A stretch of 64,000 nucleotides of DNA from assembly GCF_014287705.1 (NCBI RefSeq), contig NZ_JACOOY010000011.1:38186-102185 (forward strand), given 5' to 3'. Each line of letters begins with the position of its first letter. Positions within the stretch are counted from its first letter, which is position 1. Position numbers and translations under genes: made by a program. The notes below the pieces were generated by a model. It did no database searches, was not told the DNA's origin, and saw nothing but the letters and a program-made list of their open reading frames with translations. Positions 40,972-49,571 of this stretch are shown piece by piece. The stretch comes from Dorea_D hominis. GTDB lineage: Bacteria; Bacillota; Clostridia; Lachnospirales; Lachnospiraceae.

Positions 40972-41814
40972 ATGGGAATTAAAACATACCGCCCATATAC
41001 GCCTTCCAGAAGACAGATGACTGGTTCTGATTTCTCAGAAATCACAAAGACAACACCAGAGAAGTCTTTACTTGCTTCAAAGAGCAGACAGGCAGGACGT
41101 AACAATCAAGGAAAAATCACTGTTAGACACCGCGGAGGCGGAGCTAAGAAGAAATATAGAATTATCGACTTCAAGAGAAGAAAAGATAATGTTCACGCAA
41201 CTGTAATTGGTATCGAGTACGATCCGAACAGAACAGCTAACATCGCACTGATCTGTTATGAAGATGGTGAGAAGGCATACATCCTTGCACCAGAAGGACT
41301 GAAAGACGGAATGAAAGTTATGAACGGACCGGAAGCCGAAGTTAAGATCGGTAACTGCCTGCCACTTTCTGAGATTCCGGTAGGTACTCAGATCCACAAT
41401 ATCGAGCTTTATCCTGGAAAAGGCGGACAGCTTGTTCGTTCCGCAGGAAACAGCGCACAGTTAATGGCTAAAGAAGGAAAGTATGCTACACTGAGACTTC
41501 CGTCAGGAGAGATGAGAATGGTTCCAATCATTTGCAGAGCTTCTATCGGAGTTGTAGGTAATGGAGATCACAACCTGATCAACATTGGTAAAGCAGGACG
41601 TAAACGTCACATGGGTATCAGACCAACAGTTCGTGGTTCTGTAATGAACCCGAATGACCATCCGCATGGTGGTGGTGAAGGTAAGACAGGAATCGGTCGT
41701 CCGGGTCCGTGTACACCTTGGGGTAAACCAGCACTTGGTCTTAAGACAAGAAAGAAAAACAAATCTTCTAACAAGATGATCGTAAGAAGAAGAGATGGTA
41801 AAGCAATCAAATAA
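40972..41814 (+). CDS. rplB: 50S ribosomal protein L2
   Basis: Protein of 280 residues. L2 is needed for subunit joining and peptidyl transfer. MGIKTYRPYTPSRRQMTGSD at the start, GRNNQGKITVRHRGGGAKK and the C-terminal signature NPNDHPHGGGEGKTGIGR, with the conserved His, identify it. AAAGGAGAA precedes the ATG. rpsS follows after 18 bases. Confidence 0.98.
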   Translation: MGIKTYRPYTPSRRQMTGSDFSEITKTTPEKSLLASKSRQAGRNNQGKITVRHRGGGAKKKYRIIDFKRRKDNVHATVIGIEYDPNRTANIALICYEDGEKAYILAPEGLKDGMKVMNGPEAEVKIGNCLPLSEIPVGTQIHNIELYPGKGGQLVRSAGNSAQLMAKEGKYATLRLPSGEMRMVPIICRASIGVVGNGDHNLINIGKAGRKRHMGIRPTVRGSVMNPNDHPHGGGEGKTGIGRPGPCTPWGKPALGLKTRKKNKSSNKMIVRRRDGKAIK

Positions 41815-41832
41815 TTAAGGAGGTTAGAACCT

Positions 41833-42114
41833 ATGGCACGTTCAATTAAAAAAGGACCATTCGCAGACGCAAGCCTGCTTAAGAAGATCGACGCAATGAA
41901 CGCTGCGGGAGAAAAATCTGTTGTTAAAACATGGTCTCGCCGTTCTACAATCTTCCCAAGCATGGTTGGACATACAATTGCCGTTCATGACGGAAGAAAA
42001 CATGTACCTGTATATGTAACAGAGGATATGGTAGGACACAAACTCGGTGAGTTCGTAGCTACCAGAACTTATAGAGGACATGGAAAAGACGAAAAGAAAT
42101 CAAAAGTTAGATAA
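41833..42114 (+). CDS. rpsS: 30S ribosomal protein S19
   Basis: Protein of 93 residues, normal length. S19 binds 16S rRNA in the 30S head with S13. MARSIKKGPFADASLLKKID, WSRRSTIFPSMVGHTIAVHD and the GEFVATRTYRGH tail are diagnostic. AAGGAGG precedes the ATG; rplV follows after 26 bases. Confidence 0.98.
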   Translation: MARSIKKGPFADASLLKKIDAMNAAGEKSVVKTWSRRSTIFPSMVGHTIAVHDGRKHVPVYVTEDMVGHKLGEFVATRTYRGHGKDEKKSKVR

Positions 42115-42140
42115 TTAGATTGTGAAAGGAGGGTTCATCC

Positions 42141-42527
42141 ATGGCTAAAGGACATAGATCCCAGATTAAGAGAGAAAGAAATGCTAACAAAGATACAAGA
42201 CCTTCTGCTAAGTTATCTTACGCAAGAGTTTCTGTTCAGAAAGCATGCTTCGTATTAGATGCCATCAGAGGTAAGGATGTAACAACAGCACTTGGTATTT
42301 TGACATACAATCCAAGATATGCTTCTAGTTTAATAAAGAAATTATTAGAGTCTGCAATTGCTAATGCTGAGAACAATAACGGCATGAATGCTGAGAACCT
42401 GTATATTGCAGAGGCTTATGCAAACAAAGGACCAACAATGAAGAGAATCAGACCGAGAGCACAGGGCAGAGCTTACAGAATCGAGAAGAGAATGAGCCAC
42501 ATTACACTTGTGCTTGATGAAAGATAA
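42141..42527 (+). CDS. rplV: 50S ribosomal protein L22
   Basis: Protein of 128 residues. L22 reaches into the exit tunnel with its beta-hairpin, a known macrolide-resistance position. KLSYARVSVQKACFVLDAIRG and the hairpin GPTMKRIRPRAQGRAYRI are visible. The N-terminal extension before KLSYARV (about 22 basic residues) is longer than in E. coli but usual in Clostridia. rpsC starts 11 bases after the stop. Confidence 0.98.
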   Translation: MAKGHRSQIKRERNANKDTRPSAKLSYARVSVQKACFVLDAIRGKDVTTALGILTYNPRYASSLIKKLLESAIANAENNNGMNAENLYIAEAYANKGPTMKRIRPRAQGRAYRIEKRMSHITLVLDER

Positions 42528-42538
42528 GGAGGGCAAAC

Positions 42539-43192
42539 ATGGGACAGAAAGTTAATCCTCATGGCTTGAGAGTCGGTGTTATCAAAGACTGGGACTCAAG
42601 ATGGTATGCAGAAAAAGATTTCGCAGACTACTTAGTAGAAGACCATGAAATCAGAACGTATCTTAAGAAAAGATTATACAGCGCCGGTGTTTCTAAGATC
42701 GAGATCGAAAGAGCATCTGACCGCGTTAAAATTATTATTTATACAGCAAAACCTGGAGTAGTAATCGGTAAAGGTGGAGCAGAGATTGAAAAAGTAAAAG
42801 GTGAACTTACACAGTTTACTGACAAGAAGTTAATCGTAGACATCAAAGAGGTTAAGAGACCGGATAAAGATGCTCAGTTAGTAGCAGAAAATATCGCTCT
42901 TCAGCTTGAGAACCGTATTTCTTTCAGACGTGCTATGAAATCCTGCATGTCAAGAACTATGAAATCAGGAGCTCTCGGAGTTAAGACATCTGTTTCTGGA
43001 CGTCTTGGTGGAGCTGATATGGCTCGTACAGAGTTCTACAGCGAGGGAACAATTCCTCTTCAGACACTTAGAGCAGACATCGACTACGGATTCGCCGAGG
43101 CAAACACAACTTACGGAAAAGTTGGTGTTAAAGTATGGATTTACAAAGGCGAGGTTCTTCCGGAAAAAGCACATAAGGAAGGAGAGAAATAA
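42539..43192 (+). CDS. rpsC: 30S ribosomal protein S3
   Basis: Protein of 217 residues. S3 lies at the mRNA entry channel. MGQKVNPHGLRVGVIKDWDS at the start, the KH-domain loop VVIGKGGAEIEKVK and the C-terminal ARTEFYSEGTIPLQTLRAD identify it. AAGGAGGG precedes the ATG. It ends 3 bases before the rplP start, whose ribosome site (GGAGAG) lies within the end of rpsC. Confidence 0.98.
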   Translation: MGQKVNPHGLRVGVIKDWDSRWYAEKDFADYLVEDHEIRTYLKKRLYSAGVSKIEIERASDRVKIIIYTAKPGVVIGKGGAEIEKVKGELTQFTDKKLIVDIKEVKRPDKDAQLVAENIALQLENRISFRRAMKSCMSRTMKSGALGVKTSVSGRLGGADMARTEFYSEGTIPLQTLRADIDYGFAEANTTYGKVGVKVWIYKGEVLPEKAHKEGEK

Positions 43193-43195
43193 ATC

Positions 43196-43633
43196 ATGTT
43201 AATGCCAAAAAGAGTAAAACGTCGTAAACAGTTCCGTGGTACCATGAAAGGTAAAGCACTTCGCGGAAATAAGATTACAAACGGTGAATATGGTATTGTT
43301 GCAATGGAACCATGCTGGATCCGTTCCAACCAGATCGAAGCAGCCCGTATCGCTATGACACGTTACATCAAGCGTGGTGGTAAAGTTTGGATCAAAATAT
43401 TCCCAGATAAACCTGTAACTACAAAACCAGCTGAAACACGTATGGGTTCTGGTAAAGGAACCTTAGAGTACTGGGTAGCTGTTGTAAAACCGGGACGCGT
43501 AATGTTCGAGATCGCCGGTGTATCAGAAGAAGTTGCAAGAGAAGCTCTTCGTCTGGCAACACACAAGCTTCCTTGTAAATGTAAAGTAGTTTCTCGCGCA
43601 GACTTAGAAGGCGGTGATAACAGTGAAAATTAA
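43196..43633 (+). CDS. rplP: 50S ribosomal protein L16
   Basis: Protein of 145 residues. L16 shapes the A-site tRNA binding region of 23S rRNA. MLMPKRVKRRKQFRGTMKGK, GIVAMEPCWIRSNQIEAARIA in two parts and the RMGSGKGTLEYWVAVVKPG signature are clear. A second ATG two codons in is possible but the first gives the conserved length. Its 3' end overlaps rpmC by 11 bases. Confidence 0.98.
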   Translation: MLMPKRVKRRKQFRGTMKGKALRGNKITNGEYGIVAMEPCWIRSNQIEAARIAMTRYIKRGGKVWIKIFPDKPVTTKPAETRMGSGKGTLEYWVAVVKPGRVMFEIAGVSEEVAREALRLATHKLPCKCKVVSRADLEGGDNSEN

Positions 43634-43826
43634 TGCATTTGTAGAAGATTTAAAAACAAAATCAGCTGCAGAGCTGAATGAAGAATTAGTAGCTGCTAAA
43701 AAGGAACTTTTCAACTTAAGATTCCAGAACGCAACAAATCAGTTAGATAATACAAGCAGAATCAAAGAAGTAAGAAGAAACATTGCCAGAATTCAGACAG
43801 TAATTACTGAAAAGGCAGCTCAATAA
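43623..43826 (+). CDS. rpmC: 50S ribosomal protein L29
   Basis: Protein of 67 residues from GTG 43623, overlapping rplP by 11 bases. L29 is a two-helix protein at the tunnel exit near L23. The pattern ELNEELVAAKKELFNLRFQ followed by IKEVRRNIARIQTVITEK is diagnostic. An upstream in-frame GTG at 43614 would add three residues, but homologues begin M-K-I-N, matching the GTG at 43623. Confidence 0.95.
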   Translation: MKINAFVEDLKTKSAAELNEELVAAKKELFNLRFQNATNQLDNTSRIKEVRRNIARIQTVITEKAAQ

Positions 43827-43855
43827 GCATCCAATAAAAGAAAGGAGCAGAGACT

Positions 43856-44110
43856 GTGGAAAGAAATCTTAGAAAAACCAGAGTTGGTAAGGTTATCAGC
43901 AATAAAATGGATAAGACCATAGTAGTTGCAGTTGAAGATCATGTAAAGCATCCTCTTTATAAGAAGATCGTAAAGAGAACATACAAATTAAAAGCACATG
44001 ATGAAGCAAATGAATGCAACATTGGTGACAAAGTAAAAGTTATGGAAACAAGACCATTATCTAAAGATAAGAGATGGAGACTTGTTGAAATTATGGAAAA
44101 AGCAAAATAG
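43856..44110 (+). CDS. rpsQ: 30S ribosomal protein S17
   Basis: Protein of 84 residues starting at GTG 43856, with AAAGGAG about 9 bases upstream. S17 is an OB-fold primary binder of 16S rRNA. KTRVGKVISNKMDKTIVVAVE, the HPLYKKIVKRTYKLKAHDE loop and the METRPLSKDKRWRLVEI tail are conserved. rplN follows after 19 bases. Confidence 0.97.
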   Translation: MERNLRKTRVGKVISNKMDKTIVVAVEDHVKHPLYKKIVKRTYKLKAHDEANECNIGDKVKVMETRPLSKDKRWRLVEIMEKAK

Positions 44111-44129
44111 TATAAGGAGGGAAACCTGC

Positions 44130-44498
44130 ATGATACAGCAAGAAAGCAGACTGAAAGTAGCAGACAATACAGGTGCGAAAGAGTTACTGTGTATCCGTGT
44201 ACTTGGTGGATCTACAAGAAGATATGCAAGTATCGGAGACGTGATCGTTGCTACTGTTAAAGATGCAACACCAGGCGGCGTTGTTAAAAAAGGTGACGTT
44301 GTAAAGGCAGTTGTTGTTCGTACTGTAAACAGCACTCGTCGTAAAGATGGTTCTTACATTCGTTTTGATGAGAACGCTGCAGTTATTATAAAAGATGACA
44401 AGACACCAAGAGGAACCCGTATCTTTGGGCCTGTAGCAAGAGAGCTTCGTGACAAACAGTTCATGAGAATTGTTTCCTTGGCTCCGGAAGTACTGTAA
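44130..44498 (+). CDS. rplN: 50S ribosomal protein L14
   Basis: Protein of 122 residues, the exact usual length, from ATG 44130 with AAGGAGGG upstream. L14 contacts 16S rRNA across the subunit bridge. MIQQESRLKVADNTGAKELL, the GDVIVATVKDATPGG segment and the C-terminal RELRDKQFMRIVSLAPEVL identify it. Longer in-frame starts inside rpsQ are rejected because they exceed the family length. Confidence 0.98.
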   Translation: MIQQESRLKVADNTGAKELLCIRVLGGSTRRYASIGDVIVATVKDATPGGVVKKGDVVKAVVVRTVNSTRRKDGSYIRFDENAAVIIKDDKTPRGTRIFGPVARELRDKQFMRIVSLAPEVL

Positions 44499-44514
44499 GG
44501 AGGTGCGAACGAAG

Positions 44515-44826
44515 ATGTCAATGTTAAAGATTAAAAAAGGCGATACAGTTAAAGTTATCGCTGGTAAAGATAAAGACAAAGAAGGAAAAGTTCTTTCCGT
44601 AGATCAGAAAAACGCAAGAGTTGTTGTTGAAGGCGTAAACATGGTTACTAAGCACACAAAACCTAGTGCAACAAACCAGGCTGGTGGAATCATCCAGCAG
44701 GAAGCTGCTATCGACATTTCTAACGTAATGTACATCCACAAAGGAAAAGCTACAAGAGTTGGAATCAAGATGGACGGAGACAAAAAAGTACGTTTCGCTA
44801 AATCAACAGGCGAAGTGATCGATTAA
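44515..44826 (+). CDS. rplX: 50S ribosomal protein L24
   Basis: Protein of 103 residues from ATG 44515 (AAGGAGGTG 9 bases upstream). L24 initiates 50S assembly. The KOW motif KKGDTVKVIAGKDKDKEGKV begins near residue 7, followed by RVVVEGVNMVTKHTKPS and the QQEAAIDISNVM segment. Gene spacing is 16 bases from rplN and 23 to rplE. Confidence 0.98.
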   Translation: MSMLKIKKGDTVKVIAGKDKDKEGKVLSVDQKNARVVVEGVNMVTKHTKPSATNQAGGIIQQEAAIDISNVMYIHKGKATRVGIKMDGDKKVRFAKSTGEVID

Positions 44827-44849
44827 TTCTGGAAAGGAGGGTATACACT

Positions 44850-45389
44850 TTGAGTAGACTGAAAGAACAGTATCAGAACGAGATCGTTGATGCATTAACG
44901 AAAAAGTTCGGATATAAGAATATTATGGAAGTACCGAAGCTCGATAAAGTTGTTATCAACATGGGTGTAGGTGAAGCAAAAGACAATGCAAAACTGTTAG
45001 ATTCTGCAATCGCTGATATGGAGAAGATTACAGGACAGAAAGCAGTTATCTGCCGTGCTAAAAAATCTGTAGCGAACTTCAAATTAAGAGAAGGAATGGC
45101 TATCGGATGTAAAGTTACTTTAAGAGGAGAAAAGATGTATGAGTTCGTTGATCGTCTGATCAACCTTGCACTTCCTCGTGTACGTGACTTCAGAGGTGTT
45201 AATCCAAACGCATTTGACGGAAGAGGAAACTACGCACTCGGAATTAAAGAGCAGCTCATCTTCCCTGAAATCGAGTACGATAAAGTAGATAAAGTAAGAG
45301 GAATGGACATCATCTTTGTTACAACAGCAAAGACTGATGAAGAGGCTCGTGAATTGTTAACACAGTTCAACATGCCGTTCACAAAATAA
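44850..45389 (+). CDS. rplE: 50S ribosomal protein L5
   Basis: Protein of 179 residues, starting with TTG at 44850; AAGGAGGG about 9 bases upstream fixes it, and the residues after it (SRLKEQYQNEIVDAL) align with homologues from their first residue. L5 binds 5S rRNA and P-site tRNA. VPKLDKVVINMGVGEA, the FKLREGMAIGCKVTLRG segment and FDGRGNYALGIKEQLIFPEI are diagnostic. Confidence 0.97.
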   Translation: MSRLKEQYQNEIVDALTKKFGYKNIMEVPKLDKVVINMGVGEAKDNAKLLDSAIADMEKITGQKAVICRAKKSVANFKLREGMAIGCKVTLRGEKMYEFVDRLINLALPRVRDFRGVNPNAFDGRGNYALGIKEQLIFPEIEYDKVDKVRGMDIIFVTTAKTDEEARELLTQFNMPFTK

Positions 45390-45400
45390 GGAGGTAAATT

Positions 45401-45586
45401 ATGGCTAAGACAGCAATGAAAGTAAAACAGCAGCGTAAGCAGAAATTCTCCACAAGAGAATATAATCGTTGCAAAATCTGTGGTCGTCCACATGCATATT
45501 TGAGAAAATATGGAATCTGCCGTGTTTGCTTCCGCGAATTGGCATACAAAGGACAGATCCCAGGCGTTAAGAAAGCAAGTTGGTAA
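45401..45586 (+). CDS. rpsN: 30S ribosomal protein S14 type Z
   Basis: Protein of 61 residues of the zinc-binding short form: C-K-I-C near residue 24 and C-R-V-C near 40 make the four-Cys site, with GRPHAYLRKYGICR between. Low-GC Firmicutes often carry a second, zinc-free S14 used under zinc limitation; none is in this window. AAGGAGG precedes the ATG; spacing is 11 bases from rplE and 15 to rpsH. Confidence 0.98.
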   Translation: MAKTAMKVKQQRKQKFSTREYNRCKICGRPHAYLRKYGICRVCFRELAYKGQIPGVKKASW

Positions 45587-45601
45587 AGGAGGAAACAATT
45601 C

Positions 45602-46003
45602 ATGACTATGAGCGATCCAATTGCAGATATGCTTACAAGAATTCGTAATGCAAATACTGCGAAACACGATACAGTTGATGTACCGGCATCTAAAATGAAA
45701 CTTGCGATTGCAAACATCCTGTTAGATGAAGGATATATCACAAAATATGATGTCATCGAAGACGGAATCTTCAAGACAATTCATATTACACTGAAATACG
45801 GTGCAGACAAGAATGAAAAGGTAATCACAGGTCTTAAGAGAATTTCTAAGCCAGGTCTTCGTGTTTACGCTAACAGCGCAGACATTCCGAAAGTAATGGG
45901 CGGACTTGGAACAGCGATCATCTCTACTAACAAAGGCGTGATCACAGATAAAGAAGCTAGAAAACTTGGCGTAGGTGGAGAAGTACTCTGCTACGTTTGG
46001 TAG
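45602..46003 (+). CDS. rpsH: 30S ribosomal protein S8
   Basis: Protein of 133 residues. S8 organises the central 16S domain and represses the spc operon in E. coli. MSDPIADMLTRIRNANTAKH, the RISKPGLRVYANSADIPKV segment and the C-terminal GLGTAIISTNKGVITDKEAR with GGEVLCYVW are conserved. ATG 45602 has AAAGGAGG nearby; the ATG two codons on is a possible alternative. Confidence 0.98.
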   Translation: MTMSDPIADMLTRIRNANTAKHDTVDVPASKMKLAIANILLDEGYITKYDVIEDGIFKTIHITLKYGADKNEKVITGLKRISKPGLRVYANSADIPKVMGGLGTAIISTNKGVITDKEARKLGVGGEVLCYVW

Positions 46004-46071
46004 TAACTGCAAACTGAAAACAGAGTGGGCGTAAGCTCACTCCGAGAATCTAAGTTAAGGAGGAACAGGAT

Positions 46072-46614
46072 ATGTCACGTATCGGAAGACATCCAGTTGC
46101 TATTCCTGCAGGCGTTGAAGTAACAATTGCAGAGAATAACTATGTGACCGTTAAAGGTCCAAAAGGAACACTTGAAAAAGCTCTCCCTGTAGAGATGGAA
46201 ATCAAACAGGAAGGCGACGAAATCGTCGTAACAAGACCGAATGACTTAAAGAAAATGAAATCTTTACATGGTCTTACAAGAACACTGATCAACAACATGG
46301 TAGTAGGTGTTACAGCAGGATATGAGAAAGTTCTGGAAGTAAACGGAGTTGGTTACAGAGCAGCTAAATCCGGAAACAAATTAACACTGAACCTTGGATA
46401 TTCTCATCCGGTAGAGATGGAAGATCCAGAAGGTGTTGAGACTGTTGTTGAAGGTCAGAACAAGATCACTGTTAAAGGTATTGATAAAGAAAAAGTAGGC
46501 CAGTATGCAGCTGAGATCAGAGATAAGAGAAGACCGGAGCCATATAAGGGCAAGGGAATCAAATATGCTGATGAAGTAATTAGACGTAAAGTCGGTAAGA
46601 CTGGTAAGAAATAA
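46072..46614 (+). CDS. rplF: 50S ribosomal protein L6
   Basis: Protein of 180 residues with the two tandem L6 folds. MSRIGRHPVAIPAGVEVTI at the start and, near the C-terminus, the rRNA-binding RRPEPYKGKGIKYADEVI identify it. L6 lies near the factor-binding site. AAGGAGGAA precedes the ATG. A GC-rich CAGAGTGGGCGTAAGCTCACTC hairpin region lies in the 68-base gap from rpsH (in two halves of complementary GAGTG/CACTC). Confidence 0.98.
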   Translation: MSRIGRHPVAIPAGVEVTIAENNYVTVKGPKGTLEKALPVEMEIKQEGDEIVVTRPNDLKKMKSLHGLTRTLINNMVVGVTAGYEKVLEVNGVGYRAAKSGNKLTLNLGYSHPVEMEDPEGVETVVEGQNKITVKGIDKEKVGQYAAEIRDKRRPEPYKGKGIKYADEVIRRKVGKTGKK

Positions 46615-46631
46615 GAAAGGAGAGTGTGAAA

Positions 46632-47000
46632 ATGGTTAGCAAAAAATCTAGAAGTGAAGTACGTGTAAACAAACACAGAAAGTTACGTAACCGTTTAAGT
46701 GGTACAGCACAGTGCCCACGTCTGGCAGTGTTCAGAAGTAACAATCATATGTATGCACAGATCATCGATGACGTAGCACAGACAACTCTGGTTTCCGCAT
46801 CCACTCTTCAGAAAGATGTGAAGGCAAACTTAGAGAAAACAAACAACGTTGATGCAGCAGCATATCTTGGAAAAGTAATCGCTGAGAAAGCTCTTGAAAA
46901 AGGAATCAAAGAAGTAGTTTTCGACAGAGGTGGATTTATTTACCAGGGTAAAGTACAGGCATTAGCAGATGCAGCTAGAGAAGCTGGATTGAATTTCTAA
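46632..47000 (+). CDS. rplR: 50S ribosomal protein L18
   Basis: Protein of 122 residues from ATG 46632 with AAGGAGAG upstream; a GTG two codons earlier is less favoured. L18 binds 5S rRNA. HRKLRNRLSGTAQCPRLAVF, the SNNHMYAQIIDD segment and the conserved FDRGGFIYQGKVQALADAAR end are visible. rpsE follows after 15 bases. Confidence 0.98.
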   Translation: MVSKKSRSEVRVNKHRKLRNRLSGTAQCPRLAVFRSNNHMYAQIIDDVAQTTLVSASTLQKDVKANLEKTNNVDAAAYLGKVIAEKALEKGIKEVVFDRGGFIYQGKVQALADAAREAGLNF

Positions 47001-47015
47001 TAAGGAGGAGCACAC

Positions 47016-47525
47016 ATGAGACAGGAACGTATTGATGCTAGTCAGTTAGAGTTAAATGAAAAAGTGGTATCAATCAAGCGTGTAACCAAAGTTGTTAAAG
47101 GTGGCCGTAACATGAGATTCACAGCTTTAGTAGTTGTCGGAGACGGAAATGGTCATGTTGGTGCAGGCTTAGGAAAAGCTACAGAGATTCCGGAAGCAAT
47201 CCGTAAAGGAAAAGAAGATGCAGCAAAGAATCTTATCAATGTAGCATTAGATGAAAATGAAAGTATTACACACGATTTTATCGGTAAATTCGGAGGAGCT
47301 TCCGTATTACTTAAGAAAGCTCCGGAAGGTACTGGAGTTATCGCCGGTGGTCCGGCGCGTGCCGTAATCGAGATGGCAGGAATCAAGAACATCCGTACAA
47401 AATCTCTTGGTTCTAACAACAAACAGAATGTTGTTCTTGCTACAATCGAAGGATTACGTCAGGTTAAGACTCCGGAAGCAGTAGCTAAGCTTCGCGGTAA
47501 ATCTGTTGAAGAGATCTTAGGCTAA
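47016..47525 (+). CDS. rpsE: 30S ribosomal protein S5
   Basis: Protein of 169 residues. S5 contributes to decoding fidelity and mRNA helicase activity at the entry channel. LNEKVVSIKRVTKVVKGGRN, the GNGHVGAGLGKATEIPEAIR segment and IAGGPARAVIEMAGIKNI are signature sequences. AAGGAGGAG precedes the ATG. It ends 14 bases before rpmD. Confidence 0.98.
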   Translation: MRQERIDASQLELNEKVVSIKRVTKVVKGGRNMRFTALVVVGDGNGHVGAGLGKATEIPEAIRKGKEDAAKNLINVALDENESITHDFIGKFGGASVLLKKAPEGTGVIAGGPARAVIEMAGIKNIRTKSLGSNNKQNVVLATIEGLRQVKTPEAVAKLRGKSVEEILG

Positions 47526-47539
47526 GGAGGGAGAACCAA

Positions 47540-47719
47540 ATGGCAAATTTAAAAGTTACATTAGTAAAATCTACAATTGGTGCTGTACCGAAGCATAAGA
47601 AAACTGTAGAAGCACTTGGACTGAAGAAAGTCAACAAAACAGTTGAACTTCCGGATAATGCAGCTACCAGAGGTATGGTAAAACAGGTACAACACCTGGT
47701 AAAAGTTGAAGAAGCGTAA
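47540..47719 (+). CDS. rpmD: 50S ribosomal protein L30
   Basis: Protein of 59 residues from ATG 47540 to TAA 47719. It begins with ANLKVTLVKSTIGAVPKHKK and continues with a single L30 ferredoxin-like fold (TVEALGLKKVNKTVEL, TRGMVKQVQHLVKVEE). AAGGAGGG lies 8 bases upstream. Its place between rpsE and rplO is the canonical spc-operon position. It is short and easily missed by length filters. Confidence 0.95.
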   Translation: MANLKVTLVKSTIGAVPKHKKTVEALGLKKVNKTVELPDNAATRGMVKQVQHLVKVEEA

Positions 47720-47750
47720 GAATTTAGATATCAGATAAGGAGGTGTTACA

Positions 47751-48191
47751 ATGGATTTATCTAACTTAAGACCAGCTGATGGATCAAAACAGAGTGATAA
47801 TTTCAGAAAAGGACGTGGACACGGATCTGGAAATGGTAAAACAGCCGGTAAGGGACACAAAGGTCAGAAAGCTCGTTCAGGAGGCACAAGACCAGGTTTC
47901 GAAGGTGGACAGATGCCGTTATACAGAAGAATTCCGAAGAGAGGATTTACAAACAGAAATTCTAAGACAATCGTTGGAATTAACGTAGATGCTCTTGAAG
48001 TATTCGAGAACGATGCAGTTGTTTCAGTAGAGACACTGATCGAACAGGGAATCGTTAAAAATCCTAGAGATGGAGTTAAGATTCTTGGAAACGGAGAGTT
48101 AACTAAAAAGCTTACAGTACAGGCTAATGCATTCAGCAAAGGAGCAATTGCTAAGATTGAGGCTTTAGGTGGAAAAGCAGAGGTGATCTAA
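47751..48191 (+). CDS. rplO: 50S ribosomal protein L15
   Basis: Protein of 146 residues. L15 is a late-assembly protein in the 50S core. The N-terminal LSNLRPADGSKQS and the long Gly/Arg/Lys-rich extension GRGHGSGNGKTAGKGHKGQK are typical, followed by PLYRRIPKRGF. AAGGAGGTG precedes the ATG. Its stop overlaps the secY start by one base (TAATG). Confidence 0.98.
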   Translation: MDLSNLRPADGSKQSDNFRKGRGHGSGNGKTAGKGHKGQKARSGGTRPGFEGGQMPLYRRIPKRGFTNRNSKTIVGINVDALEVFENDAVVSVETLIEQGIVKNPRDGVKILGNGELTKKLTVQANAFSKGAIAKIEALGGKAEVI

Positions 48192-49507
48192 TGTTTGATA
48201 CATTGCGAAGAGCATTTAAAATTAAGGATCTCCGGAGAAGAATCGGATATACATTTTTAATGTTAATCGTGATTAGACTCGGTTCAGAACTGCCGACACC
48301 GGGAGTTAACCCAAGCTATATCAAAGAGTTTTTTGCACAGAACACAGGTGAAGCGTTTAATTTATTTAACGCTTTCACCGGTGGATCTTTTGAGCAGATG
48401 TCCGTATTTGCTCTGAGTATTACACCATACATTACATCATCCATCATTATCCAGCTTCTTACAATTGCGATTCCGCAGTTGGAAGAGATGCAGAAAGATG
48501 GTGAAGACGGAAGAAAGAAACTTACAAAAATTACCCGTTATCTTACAGTTGTACTTGCTCTGATCGAATCAATTGCGATGTCAGTTGGATTTGGACGTCA
48601 GGGACTTCTGAAAGAATACAACTTTGTAAATGCTGCAATCGTAGTATTAACACTGACAGCCGGATCCGCATTCTTGATGTGGGCAGGTGAACAGATTACA
48701 GAGAAGGGCGTAGGAAATGGTATTTCCATCGTTCTGGTGATTAATATTCTTTCCCGTGTACCGAATGATATGACAACACTTTACAGCCAGTTCGTAAAAG
48801 GCAAGAGCATTGCCAAAGGCGGACTCGCGGCAGTAATTATTCTTGCAATCATTCTTGCACTTGTAGTATTTACTACATTGCTTCAAGATGCTGAACGCAG
48901 AATCGCGGTACAGTATTCACAGAAGGTGACAGGAAGAAGAACATACGGTGGACAGACAACACACATCCCGTTGAAAGTAAACACCGCAGGTGTTATTCCG
49001 ATCATCTTTGCATCATCTCTGATGCAGTTTCCGATTGTCATTGCTTCACTGGCAGGCAAGGGAAACGGTAACGGAATTGGAAGTCAGATCTTAAAGGGAA
49101 TGAATCAGGGTAACTGGTTGAATCCGGATCAGATTCAGTACAGCTGGGGATTAGTCGTATACATTATATTGACAGTATTCTTTGCTTACTTCTATACATC
49201 CATTACATTCAATCCATTAGAGATTGCAAATAATATGAAAAAAAGCGGTGGATTTATCCCGGGTATCCGTCCTGGTAAACCAACCGTAGAATATTTGACA
49301 AAGAGACTTAACTATATCATCTTTATCGGAGCATGCGGACTTGTCATTGTACAGGTTATTCCGATTTTCTTTAATGGATGGTTAGGTGCAAAAGTATCCT
49401 TTGGTGGTACATCACTGATCATTATTGTCAGCGTCGTACTTGAAACACTCAAACAGATTGAGTCACAGTTATTAGTACGTAACTACAAAGGATTTTTGAA
49501 CAGTTAA
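48191..49507 (+). CDS. secY: Preprotein translocase subunit SecY
   Basis: Protein of 438 residues with ten membrane spans. SecY is the protein-conducting channel of the Sec translocon. Diagnostic segments are RLGSELPTPGVNP, FALSITPYITSSIIIQLL, the WAGEQITEKGVGNGISI loop and GIRPGKPTVEYLTKRLNYI in two pieces. It follows rplO by translational coupling. A 10-bp hairpin (ACTCGCGGAT / ATCCGCGGGT, 49524-49546) without a T-run lies between secY and adk and may be a processing or stability element. Confidence 0.98.
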   Translation: MFDTLRRAFKIKDLRRRIGYTFLMLIVIRLGSELPTPGVNPSYIKEFFAQNTGEAFNLFNAFTGGSFEQMSVFALSITPYITSSIIIQLLTIAIPQLEEMQKDGEDGRKKLTKITRYLTVVLALIESIAMSVGFGRQGLLKEYNFVNAAIVVLTLTAGSAFLMWAGEQITEKGVGNGISIVLVINILSRVPNDMTTLYSQFVKGKSIAKGGLAAVIILAIILALVVFTTLLQDAERRIAVQYSQKVTGRRTYGGQTTHIPLKVNTAGVIPIIFASSLMQFPIVIASLAGKGNGNGIGSQILKGMNQGNWLNPDQIQYSWGLVVYIILTVFFAYFYTSITFNPLEIANNMKKSGGFIPGIRPGKPTVEYLTKRLNYIIFIGACGLVIVQVIPIFFNGWLGAKVSFGGTSLIIIVSVVLETLKQIESQLLVRNYKGFLNS

Positions 49508-49571
49508 GCATATAAGCAATTTGACTCGCGGATTTTATCCGCGGGTTAAAATGCTATAAGGAGGAACTCAT